Of a stretch of DNA of 25,297 nt, positions 1 to 7,260 are shown one piece after another (within the stretch, counting starts at the first letter, position 1; each line of letters begins with the position of its first letter). The notes under the pieces were generated by a model that saw nothing but the letters and a program-made list of their open reading frames with translations, was not told the DNA's origin and made no database searches. A program made the position numbers and the translations under genes. This DNA comes from a virus: the IMG/VR virus record IMGVR_UViG_3300042868_007578, positions 1 to 25,297 of that record. One strand, written 5' to 3'.

Positions 1-984
1 GGTGCACTTGGTGGTATATATGCTAGTCATTCTAATAACGGTATTCCTGGAAAATTTGAACGTTTTGGTAGTAATAATACAGGTATAGCTACAATATTAG
101 ATATATATAATACATGTAATACTGGTCCTGCTACTGTTGGTTTAGGAGCTGATATTAACTTTAATATTGAAGATGGTACATCAACACTTACTTCTGCTGG
201 TTCTCTTGCTTATGCGTGGACTTCATTTGCTGGAGGTGATACATCAAAATTTATTATAACAACAAATCTTGCAGGTACTATTGCAAACAAACTTGAGTTA
301 TCAGGTGCAGGACAATTAAAGTTAAATAAATATGGTATAAATTCTTTTACAGGAACACCTGTATATTTATTAGCTACAACATCTTCAGGAGATATTGTTG
401 AAACCCCTATTCCTAGTGGTACAATGACTAACTTTAATGTTAGTGGTGATACTGGTTCTCCAGATACAATAACTAATGGTGAAATTTTAACAATTGCTGG
501 AGGTACTGGTTTATCATCAGTTGTAGCTTCAGGATTTGGTATTACTTTAAATTTAGATAATACTGCTGTTGTAGCAGGTACATATAATAATACAACTCTT
601 ACTATTGATGCACAAGGTAGGATTACTAATGCAATTGATAATGGTGTTGAACCTAAAAAACTTGTATTATTAGTTAGTCAAAATGGGGTACCGGGTATAG
701 ATCCAGACCCAATAGCTTTACAATCTACTTTAGGTTTTAGTGTTGTATTAGATTATGTTAGTGTTGGCGTATATACAATAACTTGTCTTCAACCTGTTTT
801 TACACTTAATAAAACAGCAGTATATATTACACCAGATGTAAATGCTGTAAAACCTTACTGTGCATCTATTGAAAGAACTAGCACTACAGTAATAACTTTT
901 AGTTCTTATAATATGGTGGGTATATATGAAGATGGTTTATTTAATTTAGCTACTATAAGAGTTGAAGTATATCCAAGCATTTAA
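1..984 (+). CDS. Tail-fibre-like protein, 3' part (5' end outside window)
   Basis: The frame is open from base 1, so the gene begins upstream and only its last 327 codons are here; the ATG at 424 is internal. The protein is rich in Gly, Thr, Ser, Asn and Ile, with short beta-like repeats, and carries the fibre-type motif TLTIDAQGRITNA near codons 199-211, common in trimeric phage tail fibres and their tip regions. The last 110 residues are less repetitive and could be a C-terminal knob or receptor-binding domain. It would sit on the virion tail and contact the host surface. Two small same-strand genes follow closely. The fibre role is inferred from composition and one motif; a head-decoration fibre or appendage protein is possible. 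Confidence 0.75.
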   Translation, partial: GALGGIYASHSNNGIPGKFERFGSNNTGIATILDIYNTCNTGPATVGLGADINFNIEDGTSTLTSAGSLAYAWTSFAGGDTSKFIITTNLAGTIANKLELSGAGQLKLNKYGINSFTGTPVYLLATTSSGDIVETPIPSGTMTNFNVSGDTGSPDTITNGEILTIAGGTGLSSVVASGFGITLNLDNTAVVAGTYNNTTLTIDAQGRITNAIDNGVEPKKLVLLVSQNGVPGIDPDPIALQSTLGFSVVLDYVSVGVYTITCLQPVFTLNKTAVYITPDVNAVKPYCASIERTSTTVITFSSYNMVGIYEDGLFNLATIRVEVYPSI

Positions 985-995
985 AAATAAATAAT

Positions 996-1172
996 ATGAA
1001 AAAATATCAAATAGGTGGAAGCACCCAGTCACGTACAAGTAATACATCAAGTGCTGAATTAAACCCTTTTAAAATTAAAAAACCGGTTGCACCTAACCCA
1101 AGTTTTGTACCATCTGGTTCAATGAGTCAGATGAAAAAAGGTGGTGAAATGAAAAAATCAAAAAAATGTTAA
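996..1172 (+). CDS. Small basic protein, 58 aa, unknown function
   Basis: ATG at 996 starts 11 bases after the fibre stop. The 58-residue product starts MKKYQIGGSTQS, is low-complexity and Ser/Lys-rich in the middle, and ends with Lys-rich repeats (QMKKGGEMKKSKKC). No domain is recognised. Its place between a fibre gene and a lipoprotein gene, with only 2 bases before the next start at 1175, suggests one late transcript. A small virion or fibre-associated protein is a guess. Confidence 0.6.
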   Translation: MKKYQIGGSTQSRTSNTSSAELNPFKIKKPVAPNPSFVPSGSMSQMKKGGEMKKSKKC

Positions 1173-1174
1173 TT

Positions 1175-1828
1175 ATGAAAAAACTATTATTATTGGCAGT
1201 AACAATTACAATGTTGATTGGCTGTGCAAAACAACAAGATGATCTTGATGAAAGAGAAGCTGGTGTACTAAGAATTCACAAAGGTAAATTTGCTTTTTGT
1301 GGTGCATCTGGTGCAGTACCAACAGGTAAAAAGATTGTTATTCAAGGTGTAACTTATGATGAAGGTTGTGCCATTTGTCCTGTATTAGATGGCCCTTCAA
1401 TTTCTAACTTAGCTATGTATGGTAGTGGTGGTACTTGGGGTGAATTCAATGTAGAAAATAATTTTAAAACTCCTGATGGAACAGATAGTACTGTTTGGTC
1501 TTTGTTTTGGTATTTTGATTCTACTGATAGTGTTCCTCAATTTAATCCAGAAACTAAAGAATGGGAATTATTGCCACCAAACAATAGAGCATTTGTAGTA
1601 AATACTGATTCACCATCTACAAGTGAAAGTAATATGTTTTGTATGCCTGCAGTAATATTTGATACAACTTCAACAGGTATTGTATTAGCTAAGTGCTATG
1701 GGCCCTTGAATGAAGCAGCTGTACCATTACGTAAAGCTGTTGCTGTAAAATCAGGAATGAAATCAATTACAGCAGCTAAAGTTGGTGCTCCTTATCCTGT
1801 AGGAACTCCTATTCCTGTAAAAGAATAA
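1175..1828 (+). CDS. Phage-encoded lipoprotein, 217 aa
   Basis: A lipoprotein signal peptide is clear: MKKLLLLAVTITMLIGC, a basic start, a hydrophobic core and a lipobox LIGC with the cysteine at residue 17. The mature protein begins CAKQQDDLDERE; an acidic run just after the cysteine resembles the surface-export signal of Bacteroidota lipoproteins. An upstream ATG at 1166 is in frame, but the 1175 start gives the standard signal sequence. The mature part has several cysteines (two in EGCAICP) and aromatic-rich segments, and I recognise no fold. Being last in the late operon, it could be displayed on the infected cell, for example to block superinfecting phage, or act in release. Export and lipidation are well supported; function is inference. 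Confidence 0.75.
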   Translation: MKKLLLLAVTITMLIGCAKQQDDLDEREAGVLRIHKGKFAFCGASGAVPTGKKIVIQGVTYDEGCAICPVLDGPSISNLAMYGSGGTWGEFNVENNFKTPDGTDSTVWSLFWYFDSTDSVPQFNPETKEWELLPPNNRAFVVNTDSPSTSESNMFCMPAVIFDTTSTGIVLAKCYGPLNEAAVPLRKAVAVKSGMKSITAAKVGAPYPVGTPIPVKE

Positions 1829-1836
1829 TAATGTCC

Positions 1837-1875
1837 CTTATAACGCACAAAATTAAGTTATTTGTGCGTTATAAG
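1837..1875. terminator. Bidirectional hairpin between convergent operons
   Basis: A perfect 15-bp inverted repeat (arms 1837-1851 and 1861-1875, starting CTTATAACGC) surrounds a 9-nt loop, 8 bases after the lipoprotein stop and 20 bases beyond the end of the leftward block. No long T run follows on the + strand. The position between convergent gene blocks supports termination in both directions. Confidence 0.75.
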
Positions 1876-1894
1876 ACACATTAAGATAGTAAAA

Positions 1895-2065
1895 CTAATT
1901 ATCAAGCCATTCCCATCCTAAACATAGTTTCATCATTTTTCTATGAAACCACTTTGGTTTAGTTTTAAAATAAATTTTCATTCCAACATTTCCTCCTAAA
2001 CAATAACAACCAACATAATTGAAATTAATTGGTTTAAAGTTTATATGTTCTGTTTCTTCTTTCAT
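1895..2065 (-). CDS. Small protein, 56 aa, unknown function
   Basis: ATG at 2065, stop TAG at 1895-1897. The product starts MKEETEHINFKPINFNY and ends LGWEWLDN, with a basic, aromatic middle (KPKWFHRKMMK). It is the last gene of the leftward block, 4 bases after the stop of the next upstream gene (2069-2239), and ends just before the shared hairpin at 1837-1875. No domain is recognised. Support comes from the tight spacing and the A-rich leader typical of neighbours. Confidence 0.55.
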   Translation of the reverse strand: MKEETEHINFKPINFNYVGCYCLGGNVGMKIYFKTKPKWFHRKMMKLCLGWEWLDN

Positions 2066-2068
2066 ATT

Positions 2069-2239
2069 TTATTTTTTTTCAGTTAATATATAAAAAGCAG
2101 TTAAAATTTTATTCCAGTGTTCAGCTAGCTTAAAATCTAAATCTACTAGATATAAACATTGTAATATATGTTTTTCTCCGTCAGCTTTACCCAACTTAAT
2201 AAAAATTTCTTTTGCTTTATCTTTAGTTATTTTACTCAT
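2069..2239 (-). CDS. Small protein, 56 aa, probably helical
   Basis: ATG at 2239, stop TAA at 2069-2071. The product starts MSKITKDKAKEIFIKLGKADG and ends FYILTEKK. It is charged at the N-terminus with a predicted helical, hydrophobic-patterned rest (HILQCLYLVDLDFKLAEHW). It lies between a hairpin at 2255-2278 and the last gene of the block. No family is recognised. Confidence 0.55.
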   Translation of the reverse strand: MSKITKDKAKEIFIKLGKADGEKHILQCLYLVDLDFKLAEHWNKILTAFYILTEKK

Positions 2240-2254
2240 TTTTTTAAAAGGTAA

Positions 2255-2278
2255 AGGGGATAGTTTTACCCATCCCCT
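2255..2278 (-). terminator. Hairpin with downstream T-rich tract
   Basis: On the minus strand AGGGGAT and ATCCCCT pair (7 bp) around a 10-nt loop, followed by TTACCTTTT. This fits an intrinsic terminator for the DUF932-like gene and the 23-aa ORF upstream, with partial read-through into the two small genes beyond. Confidence 0.55.
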
Positions 2279-2296
2279 GTTGGTTTACCTACATAA

Positions 2297-2368
2297 TTAT
2301 TTTGGATCATTTGTTATGCACAAATAAAAGCATATAAACGCAAATATAGCTGCTAACAAAGTCCACAT
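2297..2368 (-). CDS. Possible 23-residue membrane microprotein
   Basis: ATG at 2368, stop TAA at 2297-2299. The product, MWTLLAAIFAFICFYLCI followed by TNDPK, is a single hydrophobic span with a short polar tail. It starts two bases after the DUF932-like stop and ends before a terminator-like hairpin. It would insert in the inner membrane. Very short ORFs are easily fortuitous, so this rests on the clear membrane pattern and tight spacing. Confidence 0.35.
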   Translation of the reverse strand: MWTLLAAIFAFICFYLCITNDPK

Positions 2369-2370
2369 AA

Positions 2371-3279
2371 TTAATCTTTCATTAGATAGACATCCTGTAC
2401 TAATCTTGAACGCGTAATATCTTCATCTATCTCAATGGCATTTTCATTCCATTCTTGCATAGTGATGTTTAAATCTGCGTCCTGAGTTGTATTAAATTCA
2501 GATAAATCTAATGCATCACTCATTGTAATGTTCATCTTTGATAATACTTTAGCTGTCATGAAATCATGAAAGTTTTGACTATCAGATAACCAATCTCTTG
2601 GGTGAGCCTTTTTTAATGCATGTGTAACATGGTTATAGAATGTCCAAGCATTTTGTTGATCACATTGGTAATCATATGATGGTTTCTCTAACTCAGCTTT
2701 AACACAAGACATTTGTGCAGCATCAAGGATATCTTCATTGATATAAAGTCTTCCAGCAATCTCAGCTTGCTCTTGTAATGATAATTCAGTATTTCTCATT
2801 GCATCTCTATCATTGAGAATGCGTTTATAATACTTTTCAGCATTCTTGATCTGATTAGAAATTTGCATTCTAATATCATGATCAGCAGAACCAGTATGCT
2901 TTCTTCTAAAGTTCATCATGTCACCGGCAACCATACCATTATGGCAAACCATAACATATGCACCTATTGCACATTGAAAACGTGTGCTCTTATCATAAGA
3001 ATTTGTCCAGGCAAACATCATTCCCAACTCTTTCTCCTCCATAATAGTAGGATCAACAGTGTTGATTGGTAAGATATGATATATGCCTTGTGCTACATTG
3101 GCATCCATATTTGCTCTATATAATTCTTTTTGGATAATAAAACCGCTGTCTTCTAGCAGTTGTTTTGTGCTATCTATCACTTGTTTATGTGATATAACTG
3201 TATAACTTTTACCATGATTTGGTAAAGGTGCATTTTCTAGATAATTTCTAGTGGTTTCTTTTGGTTTATTATAACCCAT
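2371..3279 (-). CDS. DUF932-like protein, 302 aa
   Basis: The centre of the protein carries the pattern of the DUF932 (phage/plasmid-like) family: a region of about residues 85-135 with ...FQCAIGAYVMVCHNGM then a basic stretch with RRKHTG, matching the family's R-x-x-C-x-N-G and H-T-G signature. DUF932 proteins occur on phages and plasmids, often near replication or recombination genes; their activity is not established. Residues 140-290 are mostly helical and acidic at the end. It has its own Bacteroidota-type promoter (3300-3330) and a following terminator (2255-2278), so it may be an independently expressed unit. The family call rests on motif memory, not alignment. Confidence 0.6.
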   Translation of the reverse strand: MGYNKPKETTRNYLENAPLPNHGKSYTVISHKQVIDSTKQLLEDSGFIIQKELYRANMDANVAQGIYHILPINTVDPTIMEEKELGMMFAWTNSYDKSTRFQCAIGAYVMVCHNGMVAGDMMNFRRKHTGSADHDIRMQISNQIKNAEKYYKRILNDRDAMRNTELSLQEQAEIAGRLYINEDILDAAQMSCVKAELEKPSYDYQCDQQNAWTFYNHVTHALKKAHPRDWLSDSQNFHDFMTAKVLSKMNITMSDALDLSEFNTTQDADLNITMQEWNENAIEIDEDITRSRLVQDVYLMKD

Positions 3280-3299
3280 ATTCTTAAACTTTTAAAGTG

Positions 3300-3330
3300 T
3301 AAATGTACAAAAAATGTTTAGATAAACAAA
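3300..3330 (-). promoter_or_regulatory. Bacteroidota-type promoter for the DUF932-like gene
   Basis: On the minus strand TTTG (3330-3327) is followed after exactly 19 bp by TACATTTA (3307-3300). The Bacteroides primary sigma factor consensus is TTTG, 19-21 bp, TAnnTTTG; only the final G differs. Transcription would start a few bases further on, giving a leader of roughly 15 bases before ATG at 3279. Confidence 0.5.
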
Positions 3331-3339
3331 AAATAAATA

Positions 3340-3537
3340 TTAATTGTTTATATTTAATGCATTTGTTAGTGAATATGCACTAGAAGTACCAATACCCACA
3401 TTACCATCCGTTGCTGTAAAAAAACCATTTGTAGTACTTGTACTACCCGTACCTGTAAAGAAACTATTTCCAAAAGTACCTCCTGTGCTACCTATAGTAC
3501 TACTACTAAAGGTATTGGAAAACCCAGGAGATCTTAA
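3340..3537 (-). pseudogene. Orphan tail-fibre-like fragment without a start codon
   Basis: Read leftward, this frame gives LRSPGFSNTFSSSTIG then Gly/Thr/Ser-rich sequence and ATDGNVGIGTSSAYS, ending ALNINN-stop at 3340-3342. Segments like DGNVGIGTSS are typical of tail-fibre and adhesin repeats in Bacteroidota phages. The open frame extends to 3561 but holds no ATG, GTG or TTG in a starting position, and an in-frame TAA precedes it at 3562-3564. It looks cut at both ends. It begins exactly where the 66-residue gene at 3534-3734 stops, in that gene's -1 frame, so it is either a recombination remnant or a frameshift extension. No matching sequence was noticed in the fibre at 1-984. Confidence 0.6.
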
Positions 3538-3734
3538 AAATTTCTGATTATAATTTGAACATTATCAGGATTTACAGCATATTCTTCGGGAATTTGTCTT
3601 GTAATTTTAAATACAAGGTCTTTCTCTGATTTAGCTAATGCTGTGGTTGGTTCAATGATGATTTTTGAATCAACATAAACACCATCTTTGTCATTTTCAT
3701 GCAGAATTACTGCATATTGGAATAAATTTTTCAT
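3534..3734 (-). CDS. Small conserved-looking protein, 66 aa
   Basis: The product starts MKNLFQYAVILHENDKDGVY and ends NPDNVQIIIRNF. The N-terminus (QYAVILHE) and the ITRQIPEEYAVNPDNVQI part recall small phage proteins predicted to be compact alpha/beta folds; no function is known to me. It follows the MazG-like gene by 9 bases. The last codons and stop read A AAT TTT TAA, a -1 slippery-type heptamer directly before the terminator codon; slippage would continue into the fibre-like fragment beyond (3340-3537). Confidence 0.7.
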   Translation of the reverse strand: MKNLFQYAVILHENDKDGVYVDSKIIIEPTTALAKSEKDLVFKITRQIPEEYAVNPDNVQIIIRNF

Positions 3735-3743
3735 TTTTTTAGT

Positions 3744-4046
3744 TTAATTGTTTTTTACAAATTGTCCATTAACCATTTTACCGGTTCTTTTACTAATTAC
3801 ATTGTATGCTGATTCAAGACATTCTTCTAAAGATAAACCTTGCATTTTACATTGAATAATTAATGTAACTACAATGTCCCCAATAGCATCAATGATCTCA
3901 GGACGATTGTCCTCTCTAATAGCAGTGTATAATTCATTAACTTCTTCCTGTGTTTTATCACATTGTCTAAGTGTTGTGGCATTAGCTAAAATACCTTTTT
4001 CTTCTGCCCATGCTTCTACTGCGCATTCTAATTCAAAATAATCCAT
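3744..4046 (-). CDS. MazG-like nucleotide pyrophosphohydrolase, 100 aa
   Basis: The all-alpha NTP pyrophosphatase motif is visible: E34-E35-x-x-E38 (EEVNE) then E50-x-x-D53 (EIID) and D57 in AIGDIVV, matching EExxE-(11 to 28 residues)-ExxD, the Mg2+-binding core. The length of 100 residues fits a single-domain MazG-type protein. Such enzymes hydrolyse NTPs or dNTPs to monophosphates plus pyrophosphate; phage versions may clear non-canonical dNTPs or affect host (p)ppGpp signalling. It lies 11 bases after the dNMP kinase gene, in keeping with a nucleotide-pool role. Substrate is not readable from sequence. Confidence 0.8.
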   Translation of the reverse strand: MDYFELECAVEAWAEEKGILANATTLRQCDKTQEEVNELYTAIREDNRPEIIDAIGDIVVTLIIQCKMQGLSLEECLESAYNVISKRTGKMVNGQFVKNN

Positions 4047-4057
4047 CTTTTTTTTGT

Positions 4058-4750
4058 TTAAATTAATTCTTCTTTAACTAATATTTCTTTTACTTTTCTT
4101 ACTAAATCTTCCATAGTGCTATCATTGATGATTTCATAATCAAACTTAGCGTCATCAAGAGCTGTTTCACTAGGGTGAAGATCTTTGGCAATAACTTTAT
4201 CATCAACCATAAAAGAAGGTCTAACTACTCTAATTGTAATACCGTGTCTTTTTTCTACAGCTTCCATTTCATTAGGAAATCTCATGTCTGTAATAATCCA
4301 GTTGGGATATTGTCCTTTATAAGAAGGAGCAGAATAATATCCTCCATCTGATGCAACTCTTTCTCCTCCTTCAATTCCTCCTTCTTTTCTATAATCAGCA
4401 AACAAAGCATTAACCCATACATTTGTATGTAATCCTTCACGCATTGCTTCTGTTCCAAGTTTTTGAAGAAGAGTTCTAACTGTCATTGGTATGAGAACTG
4501 GTTTACCATTAACCCAGTCCTCACCCATTAATGCATAATCCCATTCAGAACTTAAATTAGTATTTTTAAATTTTTGATCTTCAAATTTTTTAATAGGAAT
4601 ACCGGTAAGTATTGAAGCAATTTGTTTTAGTTTGCCTGCAAACTTTTTAATTTCAGAAGATTGATTTTTTTTTGTTAAAAGCAATCCTTTAATTATTGCA
4701 CCAACTGTATCTTTGCCGGCACCTATTTTTCCATTTATTCCTATAATCAT
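4058..4750 (-). CDS. Deoxynucleoside monophosphate kinase, 230 aa
   Basis: A P-loop lies at the extreme N-terminus (GINGKIGAGKDTV, residues 4-16; K13 and D14-T15), as in phage T4-type dNMP kinases, followed by a helical region and WIITDMRFPNEMEAVEK, a D-x-R-F motif characteristic of that family. It should phosphorylate dNMPs to dNDPs in the cytoplasm to feed viral DNA synthesis. Length is normal. It sits between the polymerase and MazG-like genes. The middle has Gly- and Tyr-rich stretches (GGIEGGERVASDGGYYSAP) that look like an insertion loop. Nucleotide specificity is unknown. Confidence 0.82.
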   Translation of the reverse strand: MIIGINGKIGAGKDTVGAIIKGLLLTKKNQSSEIKKFAGKLKQIASILTGIPIKKFEDQKFKNTNLSSEWDYALMGEDWVNGKPVLIPMTVRTLLQKLGTEAMREGLHTNVWVNALFADYRKEGGIEGGERVASDGGYYSAPSYKGQYPNWIITDMRFPNEMEAVEKRHGITIRVVRPSFMVDDKVIAKDLHPSETALDDAKFDYEIINDSTMEDLVRKVKEILVKEELI

Positions 4751-4769
4751 TATGGTGTTTTTTTAAATT

Positions 4770-6761
4770 TTAAAATAATTTTAATTGATTTGATGATACA
4801 GTCAAAATATTGTTTATTTCATTTTCAATGGCCTGGCTATAGTAACCTTTATCAATATTGTATGAATCCCATTTAGGTTCCATTTTCATTTTATTAAAGA
4901 TTGTTTGTATCCATTTGCCCGCTTCTAACTGTATTTCTCTTTTGTCAACCCGGTTAACTTTTATAATCTTAACTCCACCCTTGGATATGTAATATCTATT
5001 AATTTTTTGAAGCTCATTTTCTACAAAATCACCTTCTTTAATAGATCTGGCCATACATTTCCAATCACCATTAGACTTACTTCCAATACAATAATCAAGT
5101 ATATTTTTGTTTTGTTCCAAGTATTCTTCAGGAAGAACATTATGTACAAAATATTGATAAATTGCTTTTGGTATAACTAATTTTGATTTGTTCTTGTGTA
5201 ACTGTAAGTTATGAAAATCAAACCTACCTTTTAACTTCACAGGTGCATAACTAAACTTATCATTTTCCACTTTAAACAAGTAATGCGGGTCTGATTGTTT
5301 AATCTCTCTCCATTTGGTAATATCAACTTCTTTGTAGTTATTGATGCCAATGTAGTTATTCACATCTGCTAGTACCAATTTTTGGTATTGGTCATGTTCT
5401 AAAGACAAATTAGTAATATTTTCCCATTCTTTACAGATAGCCATATACTCATCATAATACTTTCTAGGTATTAATGTCTCAATACCATCTGTATTTTGTA
5501 GTAAAGCAATTGCACCGGGGATTCTTTCCATAATTTGCTCATAAAGCATCATCAAAGTTAACTGACCATTAATTGTAATCTTCATACACAATTCAGGATC
5601 ATAAAAGAAGCTCTTTTCATCATTGCTAAGACCAAAAGTAGAGTTAAGTATAATCTTATATACATAGTTCATTGGATTGCTCTTAGAGAGCTTCTTACGC
5701 TCTTCAAAGAACCATTCATATTGATCACAGAATGCATCAACAGGAAAGTGTCCTGGAGACCATCTATTTCTGATTGCAAGATTAGGATAAAAACTGGTAA
5801 CATCTGAAGACATTATAATCATTTCTTCAGTGCTCTCATAAACACCCCTTCTTTTTGCACCATGTACACCACCCAAACCAAAGTCAGTTTTAACATCTTT
5901 ATAGTTTAAACTATATTTAAAACTACCTTTAAGATTCTTTCCGCTTATTTCTAATGCATTAAATCTTTGCAGTAAAGTTTTAAATTCACTAGAACTAAAC
6001 TTGATATAAGGTAATATGATGTCTTTGATTTTAATGATATCTCTATGTGTCCTCATGTCCCTTAATTCTTTTTTAGGAATATTTAGTTTTTCAGATAAGT
6101 AGTATCCAAAAAGCTCTTTACTAATCCTTGGTTCAGAGGCACTAAATAGATTAATACCATATGTTTTGGTCAATTCTTTTCTTAATCCTATTTGAGATTT
6201 TGATCTGTTGTATATTTCTTTGGTTGATCTTACATCATTAATACAATATTCTAGTATTGTATCAATCTCTTCTTTTGTAGTTATTGCTGACGTATGATGA
6301 ATAGGCATTTCAAGAATGTTATCCCAATCCATGCTATACTGAATCCATTTCAAACTAGAACGCTTAGCCGGGTTATCCCAGTGATGCATCTTAAAGATAT
6401 CTATTTGACCAATTGACATATTCCATTGAGAATAATCAGCAAACTCTTTTTTATTGCTTTTTTCTATAGCTCTTTGTGCACATTTATAAATGATATTTGC
6501 AACTTCACAACCTGTAAAATTACACCAATCAGTATAATTGTCCAATATAAAATGTGTTATTTGAGCATCAAAAGCTAAACCGTTGTAAGATATATGCCAC
6601 TCTTTGTTGGCTATATTTGTATTCAAAAAACTTACAAACTCATCTAAATCATTTTGCAGGTCATGAATTACAAAGACTTTTGTTTCCATAGTCTTATAAT
6701 CTTCAAATACACCTGTAAAACAATTAGATAATGTTTCATAATCCATCACCCAATGCTTCAT
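4770..6761 (-). CDS. Compact family B DNA polymerase with 3'-5' exonuclease, 663 aa
   Basis: Exonuclease motifs come first: Exo I D7-Y-E9-T, Exo II with N60 and D65 (YNGLAFDAQ), Exo III Y172-x3-D176 (YCINDV). Polymerase motif A is DVTSFYPN (D320), motif B is KIILNSTFG (K369, N373, G376) and motif C is LLQNTDGIE (D425). Order and spacing fit family B. The protein is short, about 660 residues, and the usual motif C D-T-D is N-T-D, leaving one acidic residue there, as in some viral relatives. It is the likely replicative polymerase, working with the DnaB-like helicase and primase in this block. A hairpin with a T run (6779-6814) lies upstream, so it may have its own promoter. Whether it is protein-primed is unclear; a primase in the block argues for RNA priming. 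Confidence 0.88.
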   Translation of the reverse strand: MKHWVMDYETLSNCFTGVFEDYKTMETKVFVIHDLQNDLDEFVSFLNTNIANKEWHISYNGLAFDAQITHFILDNYTDWCNFTGCEVANIIYKCAQRAIEKSNKKEFADYSQWNMSIGQIDIFKMHHWDNPAKRSSLKWIQYSMDWDNILEMPIHHTSAITTKEEIDTILEYCINDVRSTKEIYNRSKSQIGLRKELTKTYGINLFSASEPRISKELFGYYLSEKLNIPKKELRDMRTHRDIIKIKDIILPYIKFSSSEFKTLLQRFNALEISGKNLKGSFKYSLNYKDVKTDFGLGGVHGAKRRGVYESTEEMIIMSSDVTSFYPNLAIRNRWSPGHFPVDAFCDQYEWFFEERKKLSKSNPMNYVYKIILNSTFGLSNDEKSFFYDPELCMKITINGQLTLMMLYEQIMERIPGAIALLQNTDGIETLIPRKYYDEYMAICKEWENITNLSLEHDQYQKLVLADVNNYIGINNYKEVDITKWREIKQSDPHYLFKVENDKFSYAPVKLKGRFDFHNLQLHKNKSKLVIPKAIYQYFVHNVLPEEYLEQNKNILDYCIGSKSNGDWKCMARSIKEGDFVENELQKINRYYISKGGVKIIKVNRVDKREIQLEAGKWIQTIFNKMKMEPKWDSYNIDKGYYSQAIENEINNILTVSSNQLKLF

Positions 6762-6778
6762 ATTTTATTGTTTAGAGC

Positions 6779-6814
6779 AAAAAAAAAGATATACGTTAAT
6801 ACATCTTCTTTTTT
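6779..6814 (-). terminator. Intrinsic terminator between the 138-aa gene and the polymerase gene
   Basis: On the minus strand AAAAAAGAAGATGTAT and GTATATCTTTTTTTTT pair as a roughly 8-bp stem (two G-T pairs) extended by A/T, with a TAAC loop and a run of nine T. This is a classic A-hairpin-T layout just after the stop of the gene at 6834-7250. Confidence 0.6.
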
Positions 6815-6833
6815 AAATTATTGATTAATTATA

Positions 6834-7250
6834 TTATGCTGACAATATAATGCTAGATTTTTTAGTTGTTTTAGTATCAACAAAAAATGCTTTATAATCA
6901 AATGTAGATGCATTAATAGCAAACAAATGAATAAATTGCTCAATATCTAAAGCATCAGCTAAATAAAACTCAGAAAAAGTATCCACTAATCTTCTTTCTT
7001 CTTTAACTGTTTTACCACTTTGTGGATTTGGAGTTTTTAATCTAATTGGTTGACCATCTTCATCTAGTTTTGCAACCATATGATAGGATTGTTTCATCAC
7101 CTTACTAATTACAGCTAAAATGCCTGACGCGGGGTCATACATAGCTTCAACATATGGTGAGTCATTACTCACAGGAATCATGGTAAAAGATTTGGCATTT
7201 CTGAAACTAGATGTTACCAGCATCATGTTCTGCCCAATTGTTTGTGACAT
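6834..7250 (-). CDS. Protein of unknown function, 138 aa
   Basis: The product starts MSQTIGQNMMLVTSSFRNAK and is a mix of predicted strands and helices with no membrane span. The middle (PRLKTPNP-like turn, then KTVKEERRLVDTFSEFYLA) and the end (YKAFFVDTKTTKKSSIILSA) hold no motif I recognise. It lies 10 bases after the 193-aa gene and is followed by a strong terminator. Its position before the polymerase gene suggests a replication accessory role, but this is inference from context alone. Confidence 0.75.
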   Translation of the reverse strand: MSQTIGQNMMLVTSSFRNAKSFTMIPVSNDSPYVEAMYDPASGILAVISKVMKQSYHMVAKLDEDGQPIRLKTPNPQSGKTVKEERRLVDTFSEFYLADALDIEQFIHLFAINASTFDYKAFFVDTKTTKKSSIILSA

Positions 7251-7260
7251 ATTATTGGTT

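Noticed and set aside
1-1828. Diversity-generating retroelement using the fibre gene and the 3340 fragment as variable and template repeats
   Set aside because: The two share no obvious aligned segment and no reverse transcriptase is present in the window.
3344-3547. A + strand open frame of 67 codons rich in Val, Pro and Leu
   Set aside because: It is the antisense of the fibre-like fragment; the opposite frame carries recognisable fibre residues, and the simple composition follows from it.
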